A stretch of 64,000 nucleotides of DNA, taken from positions 162,413-226,412 of the forward strand of contig NZ_CAKVFS010000004.1 in NCBI RefSeq assembly GCF_934746965.1, written 5' to 3'. Shown here one piece after another: positions 16,430 to 25,319 of this stretch. The stretch's first letter is position 1. Each line of letters begins with the position of its first letter. This DNA comes from an uncultured Methanobrevibacter sp. (lineage in GTDB: Archaea > Methanobacteriota > Methanobacteria > Methanobacteriales > Methanobacteriaceae). The notes under the pieces are model-generated. The model searched no databases and was not told the DNA's origin. It saw nothing but the letters and a program-made list of their open reading frames with translations. The position numbers were made by a program, and so were the translations under genes.

Positions 16430-17104
16430 ATGGCTGATTGGACTCCAATTTTTATTTCAATGAAAACAGCAAGTTTATCAATTTTCATAACCTTTTTTTT
16501 AGGTTTGATAGTTGCTTGGGGTATTGTTAGACTTAAAAATGATTCAATAAAAATTGTACTTGATGGCATTTTTACACTTCCAATTGTATTGCCACCTACT
16601 GTTGTAGGGTTTTTTTTATTGTATATGTTTGGTGTTAGAGGTCCAATAGGTAAGTTTTTTATAGAGTTTTTTGCTGTGAAAATAGCATTTTCATGGTATG
16701 CAACGGTTATTGCTGCTGTAGTCATGTCTTTTCCTTTAATGTATCGTTCTGCTAGGGGTGCATTTGAACAAGTAGATTCTAATTTATTAGATGCAGGTCG
16801 TACATTAGGCATGTCTGAATTAGAAATTTTTTGGAAAGTTTTATTTGCAAATGCATTGCCTGGAATTATTAGTGGTGGAATACTTGCTTATGCTAGAGGT
16901 TTAGGTGAGTTTGGTGCTACAGCAATGATTGCAGGAAATATTGCAGGACAAACTAGAACTCTCCCAATGGCTGTTTATTCAGAAGTAGCTGCAGGTAATA
17001 TGGGGAATGCTTTTAATTATGTGATATTCATTGTTTGTATAGCATTTATAGCTATTTTTATTATGGATTATGTTTCTATACGCAAAGAGAACCAATGGAG
17101 ATAA
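16430..17104 (+). CDS. modB: Molybdate ABC transporter permease
   Basis: This is about 224 residues with five to six membrane segments and the permease EAA-type loop near AGRTLGMSELEIFWKV, followed by GLGEFGATAMIAGNI, a strong ModB signature. I choose ATG 16430 because AAAGGAGG lies about eight bases before it; the TTG six bases upstream is too close. It forms the channel dimer with ModC bound on the cytoplasmic side. It is followed by modC after 3 bases. Confidence 0.93.
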   Translation: MADWTPIFISMKTASLSIFITFFLGLIVAWGIVRLKNDSIKIVLDGIFTLPIVLPPTVVGFFLLYMFGVRGPIGKFFIEFFAVKIAFSWYATVIAAVVMSFPLMYRSARGAFEQVDSNLLDAGRTLGMSELEIFWKVLFANALPGIISGGILAYARGLGEFGATAMIAGNIAGQTRTLPMAVYSEVAAGNMGNAFNYVIFIVCIAFIAIFIMDYVSIRKENQWR

Positions 17105-17107
17105 TAT

Positions 17108-18145
17108 ATGGGTAATAAATTGTTAAAAGTAAATATTCAAAAAAAACTTAAAGAATTTGACTTAAATGTGGATTTTGAATTAAAAAAAGGATGTTTGGGT
17201 ATTTTAGGTCCTTCAGGTTGTGGTAAAAGCATGACTCTAAAATCTGTTGCAGGCATTGTAAACCCGGATAGTGGTGTTATAAGTTTAACTACAAATAATG
17301 AAACTATTTATTATGATTCAAATGAAAAAATTAATTTAAAACCTCAAAAAAGAAATGTAGGATATTTATTTCAAAATTATGCATTATTTCCAAATATGAC
17401 TGTTGAAGAAAATGTTGCTATTGGTTTACCTAAAGATCATTATGAAAAAAGGTTAATGGACATGATTAAACGTTTTCAGTTAGATGGTTTAGAAAAAAGA
17501 TATCCTAAAGATTTATCTGGAGGTCAACAGCAAAGAGTAGCTTTAGCTCGTATATTAGCTTATAGTCCAGATGTTATATTGTTAGATGAACCATTTAGTG
17601 CAATGGACACATTTTTAAAAGAACAATTACGTATTGAACTTAGTGAGGTACTAGCAGATTTTGATGGATTTTCTATTCTAGTTACACATGATCGTGATGA
17701 AGCATTTCAATTTTGTGATGAGCTATTGATATTAGACAAAGGTAAAATTATTGCAAAAGGAACTACTCATGAAGTATTTGAAAATCCAAAAAAAGTTCAA
17801 GTTGCTAGACTTATAGGATGTAAAAATATTTCTAAAATTGAAAGATTAGATAATTATCATGTTAAATCCTTGGATTGGGGAATAGTATTTGAAGTATCTG
17901 AAAAAGTTTCAAGTAATATTACTCATATTGGGATAAGGGCTCATGATTTTTCAGTTGCTAAAAAAGGTGATATTAATGCATTTGATACTATAAATGCAAT
18001 AAAATTAGAAAAACCTTTTGAATGGGAAATAACATTAGATAATGGTTTATGGTGGAAATTAGATAAACAGATTCGTAATCATAACTTTGTAATTCCTACT
18101 TATTTAAAAGTTAATCCTGAAAATATTATATTATTGGAAGAATAA
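17108..18145 (+). CDS. modC: Molybdate ABC transporter ATP-binding protein
   Basis: This is a 345-residue ABC ATPase: Walker A GPSGCGKS (about residue 34), Q-loop LFQNYALFPNMT, signature LSGGQQQR, Walker B ILLDEPFSAMD, and switch His in VTHDRDEA. The roughly 110-residue C-terminal extension is the usual accessory/TOBE-like region of ModC, probably sensing substrate. It lies directly after modB in the same operon, which ends here. Confidence 0.92.
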   Translation: MGNKLLKVNIQKKLKEFDLNVDFELKKGCLGILGPSGCGKSMTLKSVAGIVNPDSGVISLTTNNETIYYDSNEKINLKPQKRNVGYLFQNYALFPNMTVEENVAIGLPKDHYEKRLMDMIKRFQLDGLEKRYPKDLSGGQQQRVALARILAYSPDVILLDEPFSAMDTFLKEQLRIELSEVLADFDGFSILVTHDRDEAFQFCDELLILDKGKIIAKGTTHEVFENPKKVQVARLIGCKNISKIERLDNYHVKSLDWGIVFEVSEKVSSNITHIGIRAHDFSVAKKGDINAFDTINAIKLEKPFEWEITLDNGLWWKLDKQIRNHNFVIPTYLKVNPENIILLEE

Positions 18146-18334
18146 GTTAAGATTAATAAAACAACATTTTAATGAAGTAACAAAAAACATATTATAAAAA
18201 CACCAAAACAATCAAAGATAAATTTTATCTATAAAAATCAAAAAATCAGTAATAAATCGAAGGAAGCTAGATTAAATAACATCTTGACAAAGTCAGGACA
18301 AACTTTAAATTATTTAAATAATATAATTACTTTC

Positions 18335-19639
18335 ATGAAAATAACAATTATTGGAACTGGCTATGTTGGTCTTGTCACGGGAACTTGCTTTGCAGAAATG
18401 GGAAATAAAGTTTATTGTGTTGATAATGATTTGGAAAAAATAGCAAATCTAAAAGAAAATATTATTCCTATTTATGAACCTAATTTAGAAACATTAGTCA
18501 AATCTAATCAAAATAAAGGGGATCTTATTTTCACTACAAATTTAAAAGATGCTTTAGATAATTCTAATATTATTTTCATTGCTGTTGGAACTCCTGCAAG
18601 TGATGATGGTAGTGTTAATCTAGATTATGTTTATAATGTAGCTTTAGAAATAGCTGAAAATATAACAAATGATTCATTAATTGTTATTAAATCAACAGTT
18701 CCGGTAGGTACGGCTTTTAAAGTTAAAGAAATCATAGAATCTAATTTAGATGAAGATATTAAAATTGATATAGCTAGTAATCCTGAATTTTTAAAAGAAG
18801 GTGTAGCAATTAATGATTGTATGCATCCTGATCGTGTGATTATAGGTGCGGAAAATGAAATGGTCTTTGATACTTTAAAAGAGTTATATTCTTCATTTAT
18901 TGTTAATAATGATAGATTTATTTTAATGGATGTTAGAAGTGCTGAAATGAGTAAATATGTAGCTAATGCTTTACTTGCTACTAAAATATCATTTATGAAT
19001 GAAATAGCTAATATTTGTGAAAAAACAGGAGCTAATGTTAAAAATGTTAGATTAGGTATTGGTAGTGATAAAAGAATTGGTTATGACTTTATTTATGCAG
19101 GTTGTGGTTATGGGGGAAGTTGTTTTCCTAAAGATGTAAAAGGATTAATTAACACAGCAATGGATAATGGTTATGTTCCTAAAATTTTATCATATGTTGA
19201 TGAAGTTAATGAAAATCAAAAACTTGTTTTAGTAAATAAAATTATTGATAGATTTGGTGAAGATTTATCTGGTCTTACTTTTAGTATATGGGGTCTTTCT
19301 TTTAAACCTCAAACTGATGATGTTAGATGTGCACCTTCTTTAAAAATTGCTTCTGAAATTATTAAAAGAGGTGGAAAAATAAAAGCATATGATCCTAAAG
19401 CTATAGATAATTTTAAATTAAATTTTGATTTAGATAATATAACTTATAAAAAATCTAAATATGATGTTTTGGATGATAGTGATGCACTTATTTTAATTAC
19501 AGAATGGAAAGAATTTAGGGCTCTTGATTTAGATGAATTATCTAAACGTTTAAATCAAAAAATTATTTTTGATGGTAGAAATATTTATTCTCCTAAAATT
19601 AGAGAATTAGGTTTTGAATTATATCAGATTGGTTGTTAA
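18335..19639 (+). CDS. ugd: UDP-glucose 6-dehydrogenase
   Basis: This is about 434 residues from ATG 18335, where the Rossmann start MKITIIGTGYVGLVTG begins; the 17 codons from TTG 18284 are not expected in this family. It oxidises UDP-glucose to UDP-glucuronate with two NAD+. Visible motifs: IIFIAVGTPASDDG, KSTVPVGT, SNPEFLKEG, and the catalytic Cys in GYGGSCFPKD. It uses the product of GalU (11096) and would feed uronic-acid-containing glycans. No ribosome site is obvious, so initiation may be leaderless or from a short leader. Confidence 0.93.
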   Translation: MKITIIGTGYVGLVTGTCFAEMGNKVYCVDNDLEKIANLKENIIPIYEPNLETLVKSNQNKGDLIFTTNLKDALDNSNIIFIAVGTPASDDGSVNLDYVYNVALEIAENITNDSLIVIKSTVPVGTAFKVKEIIESNLDEDIKIDIASNPEFLKEGVAINDCMHPDRVIIGAENEMVFDTLKELYSSFIVNNDRFILMDVRSAEMSKYVANALLATKISFMNEIANICEKTGANVKNVRLGIGSDKRIGYDFIYAGCGYGGSCFPKDVKGLINTAMDNGYVPKILSYVDEVNENQKLVLVNKIIDRFGEDLSGLTFSIWGLSFKPQTDDVRCAPSLKIASEIIKRGGKIKAYDPKAIDNFKLNFDLDNITYKKSKYDVLDDSDALILITEWKEFRALDLDELSKRLNQKIIFDGRNIYSPKIRELGFELYQIGC

Positions 19640-19845
19640 ATACTAATTAACTTTTTTTTGAAACTGTAGAAAAAAAATTCTTGATGAAATTTATATTCAA
19701 TTTCCTAAACATTGTTTAAAAAGAATTTAATTTTGTCATGATATTTTTTTATTTAATTTTGAAGTTACTATGATAAATCATTATATTTATAAATATTATT
19801 TAACAAATATAACATTAGTTTTTTATAATAACGTTGGGTGTTTTC

Positions 19846-20748
19846 ATGTTAACATCAGTACAAAAGGAAATATTGCAAACATTAATTAATTTGTACCAGT
19901 CTTCTAATGGTAAATCTATTAAAGGTGAAGACATTGCTGAAATTATGAGTCGAAATCCGGGAACAATTCGTAATCAGATGCAATCTCTTAGAAGTTTAGG
20001 TTTAGTAAAAGGAGTACCGGGGCCTCGTGGTGGTTACAAACCTACTGTGGAAGCTTATCATTCTTTAAACATTTCTGTTTCTGATAAAGATTTTAATGTA
20101 CCTATTTTCAAAGATGGTGAAAAATTAGAAAATATTTCAGTTGCAAAAATAGAATTTACAAGTGTTCCACAGCCGGGAGAATGTGAAGCAGCTATTAAAG
20201 TTTTAGGAAATATTAAAGATTTAAATTTAGGAGATACTATTAGAATAGGACCTACACCAGTTAATAATTTGGGAGTAATGGGTAAAATTGTTGGTAGAGA
20301 TGATATGGATAATATTTTGCTTGTAGACACTACTACAATTAGAAGTATTCCTAAAAATACTGTAGGAGATATTGCCAGTCGTAATGTAGTATCATTAAGT
20401 GCAGATTCTACTTTAAAGGATGCAGCTAAAATTTTTGCTTTTAATGAAATTAAAGGTGCGCCAGTGATTAAAGAAAGTAAAGCAATAGGAGTATTTACTG
20501 TAACAGACTTGGTTAAAGCGATAGCAGATAATAAAGAAGATGCTCTTGTTGGAGATTTAATGACTACTAATATTGTAATTGTTAATGAGGATATGAGAAT
20601 AGCTAATGCTATTGAAATAATGCTTAAAAAAGCGATTAGTAGATTACTTATAGCAGATAAAGATAATAATTTGCTTGGAATTGTTACAAGAACTGATTTA
20701 ATTAATTCTATAACAAATTTAAGCCAATTTCCTATTATAACTAATTAA
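19846..20748 (+). CDS. Winged-helix transcription regulator with two CBS domains
   Basis: This is about 300 residues. The N-terminal 60 residues form a winged helix (ILQTLINLYQSSNGKSIKG, then NPGTIRNQMQSLRSLGLV). A middle beta-rich region follows. Residues from about 180 carry two CBS modules (VVSLSADSTLKDAAKIF; and MTTNIVIVNEDMRIANA), which usually bind adenine nucleotides. I start at ATG 19846, with GGGTG before it. This domain order is typical of a regulator family restricted to methanogens and relatives; targets are unknown. It is followed by dys after 22 bases. Confidence 0.82.
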   Translation: MLTSVQKEILQTLINLYQSSNGKSIKGEDIAEIMSRNPGTIRNQMQSLRSLGLVKGVPGPRGGYKPTVEAYHSLNISVSDKDFNVPIFKDGEKLENISVAKIEFTSVPQPGECEAAIKVLGNIKDLNLGDTIRIGPTPVNNLGVMGKIVGRDDMDNILLVDTTTIRSIPKNTVGDIASRNVVSLSADSTLKDAAKIFAFNEIKGAPVIKESKAIGVFTVTDLVKAIADNKEDALVGDLMTTNIVIVNEDMRIANAIEIMLKKAISRLLIADKDNNLLGIVTRTDLINSITNLSQFPIITN

Positions 20749-20770
20749 TTATTTTTTTACAAGTGATTTA

Positions 20771-21685
20771 ATGAAAGTAAATCAAATAGATATTTATAAA
20801 AACATGACAGTAAGTGATTTAATAGCTCAATTTGAAGATTCTGATGTTTTAGGTGCAGGTAGAGTTGCTAGAGCTACTAATATTTTAGCAGATATGATTA
20901 AAGATGAAGATACAAATGTATTTATGAGTCTTGGAGGTCCGTTGATTCCAGGAGGTATGAGAAATACGGTTTCTAAAATGATAAAGGAAGGTCATGTAGA
21001 TTTAATTGTATCAAGTGGAGCTAATCTTACTCATGATTTACTTGAAGCATTTGGCGGATCCCACTATCGGGATGAAGGAAAAGATGATGAAGAACTTAAT
21101 GCAGAAGGGATTGGTAGGATAGCTGATATTAATGTTGGATCAAATGATTTTGAAGTATTTGAAAAAGAAATAATTAAATTATTTGAAATAATATCTGCTA
21201 AAAAACCAGTAATTTCAATTCAAGAGTTGCTTTATGAAATTGGTATGTTAATTGATGATGAAAATTCTTTTATAGCTAATGCAGCTAGAAATAATGTTCC
21301 AATTTTTGCTCCAGGTATTATTGATTGTATGATTGGTTTACAATTATGGATTTTTTCACAGGATCATGATTTTACATTAAGTGCTGCAGGAGATATGCCT
21401 TATTTGTCAGATATTGTATTTAACAGTAAAAAAGTTGGTGGAATTTTACTTGGAGGAGGTCTTACAAAACATTACACTTTAGCTTCAAATATTTTAAATG
21501 GTGGTATTGACTGTGCAGTTCAAATAACTATGGACAGGCCGGAAGCAGGTAGTTTAGGTGGAGCTCCTTTAGAAGAAGCAAAATCTTGGTCAAAAGCAAA
21601 ATGCGGATCTAATTTAGCTACAGTAATTGGTGATGTTACAATAATTTTCCCATTAATTTATGCAGCTGCATTAGATAAACTTTAA
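20771..21685 (+). CDS. dys: Deoxyhypusine synthase
   Basis: This is a 304-residue protein. It transfers the aminobutyl group of spermidine to a lysine of initiation factor aIF5A using NAD+. The family motifs are clear: SSGANLTHDLLEAFGG, NVPIFAPGIIDCMIGLQ, GGLTKHYTLASNILNGG, and near the C-terminus EEAKSWSKAK, where the SWxK lysine corresponds to the catalytic one. GTGAT precedes the ATG. The length matches archaeal enzymes. Confidence 0.93.
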   Translation: MKVNQIDIYKNMTVSDLIAQFEDSDVLGAGRVARATNILADMIKDEDTNVFMSLGGPLIPGGMRNTVSKMIKEGHVDLIVSSGANLTHDLLEAFGGSHYRDEGKDDEELNAEGIGRIADINVGSNDFEVFEKEIIKLFEIISAKKPVISIQELLYEIGMLIDDENSFIANAARNNVPIFAPGIIDCMIGLQLWIFSQDHDFTLSAAGDMPYLSDIVFNSKKVGGILLGGGLTKHYTLASNILNGGIDCAVQITMDRPEAGSLGGAPLEEAKSWSKAKCGSNLATVIGDVTIIFPLIYAAALDKL

Positions 21686-21709
21686 TTTTATTTTTTTAGG
21701 TGATTTTAA

Positions 21710-22255
21710 GTGAATTATGTTATTTTAGCTATTTTATTTTTCTTAAGTGGCTTTTTCATGAAACTTTCAGATGATGCTTGTGATGTAGGTAATGATAAGC
21801 CATTAGCTATTGCATTTGGAGTGTTATGTGCAATAGTTTCAGCTTTTGCAACTATATCCAGTAAATCTGCAGCATGTATTTTTATAGGGATTTTAATTGG
21901 TAATTTATTAGCTTTTAAAGTAGATGGAAGCCATCATATTATAACATTGATACTATTTGTTGTAATTTCATTGGTTATGGGAATTCCTGATTTAAGTTTG
22001 GTTATTTTATTAATCTGTATATTTTCAGCACTTTTAGATGAAGTAGGTCATGAATTAATAAGTAATTTAACTCAAAATAAATTTTTGAATTATTTCTTTG
22101 AATATCGTTTTGCAATGAAAGTAACAATATTTTTACTAGCTATTTGTGGTGTATTTAATATAATGTACTTTGTATTCTTCATATTATTTGAGTTTGCATA
22201 TGTAGCTGCCCAATCAATATCTGATAATGGTTTATTTGAAAAAATTAAACTTTAA
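21710..22255 (+). CDS. Conserved multi-pass membrane protein, function unknown
   Basis: This is a 181-residue protein starting at GTG 21710 with GGTGAT seven bases upstream. It has about five hydrophobic segments, including residues 2-16, 29-66 and 75-105, and a conserved-looking polar stretch KLSDDACDVGNDKPLA between the first two. Similar small membrane proteins occur beside dys in related methanogens in my memory, but no function is known to me. It follows dys by 24 bases and is likely in its operon. Confidence 0.65.
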   Translation: MNYVILAILFFLSGFFMKLSDDACDVGNDKPLAIAFGVLCAIVSAFATISSKSAACIFIGILIGNLLAFKVDGSHHIITLILFVVISLVMGIPDLSLVILLICIFSALLDEVGHELISNLTQNKFLNYFFEYRFAMKVTIFLLAICGVFNIMYFVFFILFEFAYVAAQSISDNGLFEKIKL

Positions 22256-22281
22256 AAATATTCTTAAGAAAATTAAATTGG

Positions 22282-22300
22282 AAGGATTTTTTTAATCCTT
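22282..22300. terminator. Hairpin terminator between convergent genes
   Basis: AAGGATT/AATCCTT stem with a T5 loop lies between the membrane protein gene (ends 22255) and pyrF (leftward, ends 22292). T-rich on both strands, so it could serve both. Confidence 0.5.
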
Positions 22301-22933
22301 TATTATTTTTTCACAAGCAAGTGCAGGATTATCAGATTCATAGATGCTTCTTCCAACAATAATTGCACTTGCATATTCTAATGTTTTTTTAGCATCGCCA
22401 CCTTGTTTTCCGACACCTGGAGATATAATACAAGCATCATTACCTACAATTTCTCTTATTTTACTTAATCTATCTAATTTGGTAGCCGGAGCAACATAAT
22501 TAGTAATTCCCATTTCAACACCCATTTTTGCAATATCTTCAGCATCTTTTTGTAAAAACATTTTAGCTCCAGGATGTGACATTTCAGTAAGTAAAAATAA
22601 TTCCTTATTATGTTTATTTGCATTGTTAAGGCATGCTTGAACACTATCATTACCAACAAATCCATGACATATTATGGCGTCTGCTCCAGCACTAAATGTT
22701 AAATCACATATTTTAGAATTAGTAGCATCAATATCAGCAACTTTATAATCACAAATTACGTTACAATTGAATTTTTCTTTTATGATTTTAATAATTTCTA
22801 ATCCTTCAGCTAGTGTTAAAGGATAACCTATTTTTATTGTATTGATATATGGATTTACTTTTTCACATATTTCTAGGGCTTCATCTTTATTCATCACATC
22901 AAGTGCTAATATTAAATTATTTTCAATGTTCAT
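22292..22933 (-). CDS. pyrF: Orotidine 5'-phosphate decarboxylase
   Basis: This is a 213-residue TIM-barrel enzyme, the archaeal length. It converts OMP to UMP. The substrate motifs LALDVMNKDEAL at the start, the catalytic DYKVADIDATN (Asp-x-Lys-x2-Asp) near residue 60, and ISPGVGKQGGD plus IIVGRSIYES near the end are all present. A perfect AAAGGAGA site precedes the ATG. It is a single leftward gene between two rightward blocks. Confidence 0.95.
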   Translation of the reverse strand: MNIENNLILALDVMNKDEALEICEKVNPYINTIKIGYPLTLAEGLEIIKIIKEKFNCNVICDYKVADIDATNSKICDLTFSAGADAIICHGFVGNDSVQACLNNANKHNKELFLLTEMSHPGAKMFLQKDAEDIAKMGVEMGITNYVAPATKLDRLSKIREIVGNDACIISPGVGKQGGDAKKTLEYASAIIVGRSIYESDNPALACEKIIKD

Positions 22934-23036
22934 AATATCTCCTTTATTTTATTATATTTTGTTTTTTGATTTAAAATAATTTTCAGTTAAAAATTATATA
23001 TATTAAAAATAACAGAATTTAGCTTAAGGTGAACTT

Positions 23037-23495
23037 ATGAGAATTGGAATTTGTGATACAACTTTTGCTCGTTTTGATATGGGTGCTGCAGCTATTGATG
23101 AATTAAAAAATAATGCTACAGATTTAACTATTATTCGTGAAACAGTTCCAGGAGTTAAAGATTTACCAGTTACAGCTAAAATTCTAATTGAAGAAGAAAA
23201 TTGTGATATTGTAATGGCATTAGGAATGCCTGGACCAATGGAAAAAGATAAAATGTGTGCTCATGAAGCATCCACAGGCCTTATCAATGCTCAATTAATG
23301 ACTAATACTCATATTTTAGAGGTTTTTGTTCATGAAGATGAAGAAGATAATCCAGAAGATCTTAAAGTGTTAGCTGAAAACAGGGCACGTGAACATGCAC
23401 AAAATCTTATTAAAATGATGTATCATCCAAAAGCTATGAGACGAGAAGCTGGAAGTGGTGTTCGTGAAGGAAAACCTAATGTAGGACCATTATAA
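23037..23495 (+). CDS. ribC: Archaeal-type riboflavin synthase
   Basis: This is a 152-residue protein starting MRIGICDTTFARFDMG, with IRETVPGVKDLPV, MALGMPGP and CAHEASTGL. These match the archaeal riboflavin synthase related to lumazine synthase rather than the bacterial trimeric type. It dismutates two 6,7-dimethyl-8-ribityllumazine molecules to riboflavin, needed for FAD and coenzyme F420. GGTGA precedes the ATG. The next gene starts 13 bases downstream. Confidence 0.92.
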   Translation: MRIGICDTTFARFDMGAAAIDELKNNATDLTIIRETVPGVKDLPVTAKILIEEENCDIVMALGMPGPMEKDKMCAHEASTGLINAQLMTNTHILEVFVHEDEEDNPEDLKVLAENRAREHAQNLIKMMYHPKAMRREAGSGVREGKPNVGPL

Positions 23496-23508
23496 AAAGT
23501 GTATTTAA

Positions 23509-24231
23509 ATGTTGACTAAAAATGAATTTAAAGTATCTATTGAAGATAGAAAACAAACATATGTTATTATTCCAGCATATAATGAAGAAACAAGAGTTAG
23601 ACCAGTTATTGAAGCAATAGCTGATATGGGGTTTAAAATTATACTAGTTAATGATGGGTCTAGTGATGGTACTTTAGATGTGTTAAAAGATGTTCAAAAG
23701 AAATATCCTAAGAATATCTTTATTTATTCTCATGTTATTAATCGTGGTGTTGGATTAGCTATGCAAACTGGTTTTGAAGCAGTTGTAAAATATAATCCAA
23801 AATATATTGTTAATATTGATGCTGATGGTCAACATTCTGTTGATGATTTGGAAAAAGTTCTTGAACCATTAGTTACTGGTAGAGCTGAGGCAGTTATTGG
23901 TGTACGTTCTTTAAAAGATATGCCTAAATCTAAAAATTTTGGAAATTCTGTAATGAATTTATTAACTCGTATTTTTTATGGGGTTAATGTTTCTGATTCT
24001 CAAACAGGTTTTAGGGCATTAACTAGCAATGCATTAAGCAAAATATCAATTAATGCTCAAGGTTATTTAATTTCTTCTGAGTTTATTCGTGAAATTAATG
24101 ATAATAATATTCCTTTTGAAGAAGTGACAATTGAAACAATTTACACTCCTGAAACACAAGCAAAAGGAACTAACTATAAAGTTGGAATTAAAATATTATT
24201 TACTATGATTAAACATAAGTTATTTGATTAA
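23509..24231 (+). CDS. GT2 glycosyltransferase, polyprenyl-phosphate sugar transferase-like
   Basis: This is a 240-residue single-domain GT2: YVIIPAYNEETRVRPVI, VNDGSSDGTLDVL and the DxD-type INIDADGQHS-like segment (VNIDADGQHS), then the SQTGFRAL motif. It is similar to dolichyl-phosphate mannose/glucose synthases, which load sugars onto lipid carriers. It lacks membrane segments but is followed by a small DUF2304-like membrane protein gene that may anchor it. Confidence 0.85.
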   Translation: MLTKNEFKVSIEDRKQTYVIIPAYNEETRVRPVIEAIADMGFKIILVNDGSSDGTLDVLKDVQKKYPKNIFIYSHVINRGVGLAMQTGFEAVVKYNPKYIVNIDADGQHSVDDLEKVLEPLVTGRAEAVIGVRSLKDMPKSKNFGNSVMNLLTRIFYGVNVSDSQTGFRALTSNALSKISINAQGYLISSEFIREINDNNIPFEEVTIETIYTPETQAKGTNYKVGIKILFTMIKHKLFD

Positions 24232-24244
24232 AAAGGTGTTATTA

Positions 24245-24592
24245 ATGTTTTTCTATTCTTTTTTATTTCCTGTAATTGCAATTTTTGCTATTTTATGGTT
24301 TGTTATAAGAGTAAGGTCTGGGAAAAATACTATTGGAAGTTTAATAGTTTGGACTATATTGTGGATTTTTTTAGTATTGTTTGCATTAGTTCCTGATGTA
24401 AGTATGTTATTTGCAAAATTGTTTGGAATAACAAGAGGTCTTGACTTTATTTTTATTATGGTTTTTGCTGTAATGACTTATATTATATTTACTTTATATT
24501 ATAAGATTGATAAGTTAAAAGATGATGTAAATAAAATGGTTAAAGAAGTAGCTTTAGCCAATGAAATTTCCTTATCTGATGATGAGGAATAA
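24245..24592 (+). CDS. DUF2304-like small membrane protein
   Basis: This is about 115 residues from ATG 24245, where GGTG precedes it; the upstream TTG 24224 would overlap the glycosyltransferase. Three hydrophobic segments (about residues 3-22, 36-60, 68-92) are followed by a short charged helix with DKLKDDVNKM. GT2/DUF2304 gene pairs recur in archaea and bacteria and probably act together in lipid-linked sugar transfer. Confidence 0.7.
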   Translation: MFFYSFLFPVIAIFAILWFVIRVRSGKNTIGSLIVWTILWIFLVLFALVPDVSMLFAKLFGITRGLDFIFIMVFAVMTYIIFTLYYKIDKLKDDVNKMVKEVALANEISLSDDEE

Positions 24593-24659
24593 TTTTTACT
24601 TTTTTTTTATGTTTTAAATTCAAAAATATTAAATTGTTAGAATTATATAAGTAATTACA

Positions 24660-25319
24660 ATGTTATATTTTAGAGGATGTACTGCAAGACAAAAAGAAAC
24701 AGATATTGCGAAAGCTACACAAAAATTATTGGAATTGGCTGATGTTGATTATTATATGTTAGATGATGAAAAATGTTGTGGTTCAGTTTTACTTAGAACT
24801 GGTTTTGAAAAAGAAGCTAAAGAACAAATAGCTAAAAATACTGAAATTTTTGGTGATGAAACAATACTGACATCATGTGCAGGATGTTATAAGACATTAC
24901 TTCAGGATTATGAAGGTTTAGATGTTATTCATATTTCTGAATTGCTTGCTATGTTAATTAATGAAGGTAAATTAAAATTTGATAAAAAAGATTTAAATGT
25001 TACTTATCATGATTCATGTCATTTAGGAAGACATTGTAGGATATTTGATGAACCACGTGATGTCATTAATTCATTAGCTAATTTAATTGAGATGAAAAAT
25101 AATAAAGATAATAGTTTATGTTGTGGGGCAGGAGGTGGAGTAAAATCTGCTTACCCTAAAATAGCATCTAAACTTGCTGATGCCAGAATAACTCAAGCTA
25201 AAGATACAGGATGTAAAACACTTATTACAGCTTGTCCTTTCTGTAAACTTAATTTGAAAGATCAGGATTTGGAAATTTTAGATTTAACTGAGTTTTTAAT
25301 AAAGTATGGGGTAAAATAA
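24660..25319 (+). CDS. Iron-sulfur protein with two CCG domains (HdrB/LutA-like)
   Basis: This is 219 residues with two cysteine-rich CCG modules: DEKCCGSVLLRTGF with SCAGCYKTL, and NSLCCGAGGGVKSAY with TACPFCKLNL. CCG domains of HdrB, GlpC and LutA bind unusual iron-sulfur clusters and take part in electron transfer with quinones, heterodisulfides or lactate. Its stop overlaps the start of the next gene (a LUD/ferredoxin protein) by one base (TAATG), so the two form a complex, a split version of LutA-LutB. The electron donor in this methanogen is unknown. Confidence 0.85.
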   Translation: MLYFRGCTARQKETDIAKATQKLLELADVDYYMLDDEKCCGSVLLRTGFEKEAKEQIAKNTEIFGDETILTSCAGCYKTLLQDYEGLDVIHISELLAMLINEGKLKFDKKDLNVTYHDSCHLGRHCRIFDEPRDVINSLANLIEMKNNKDNSLCCGAGGGVKSAYPKIASKLADARITQAKDTGCKTLITACPFCKLNLKDQDLEILDLTEFLIKYGVK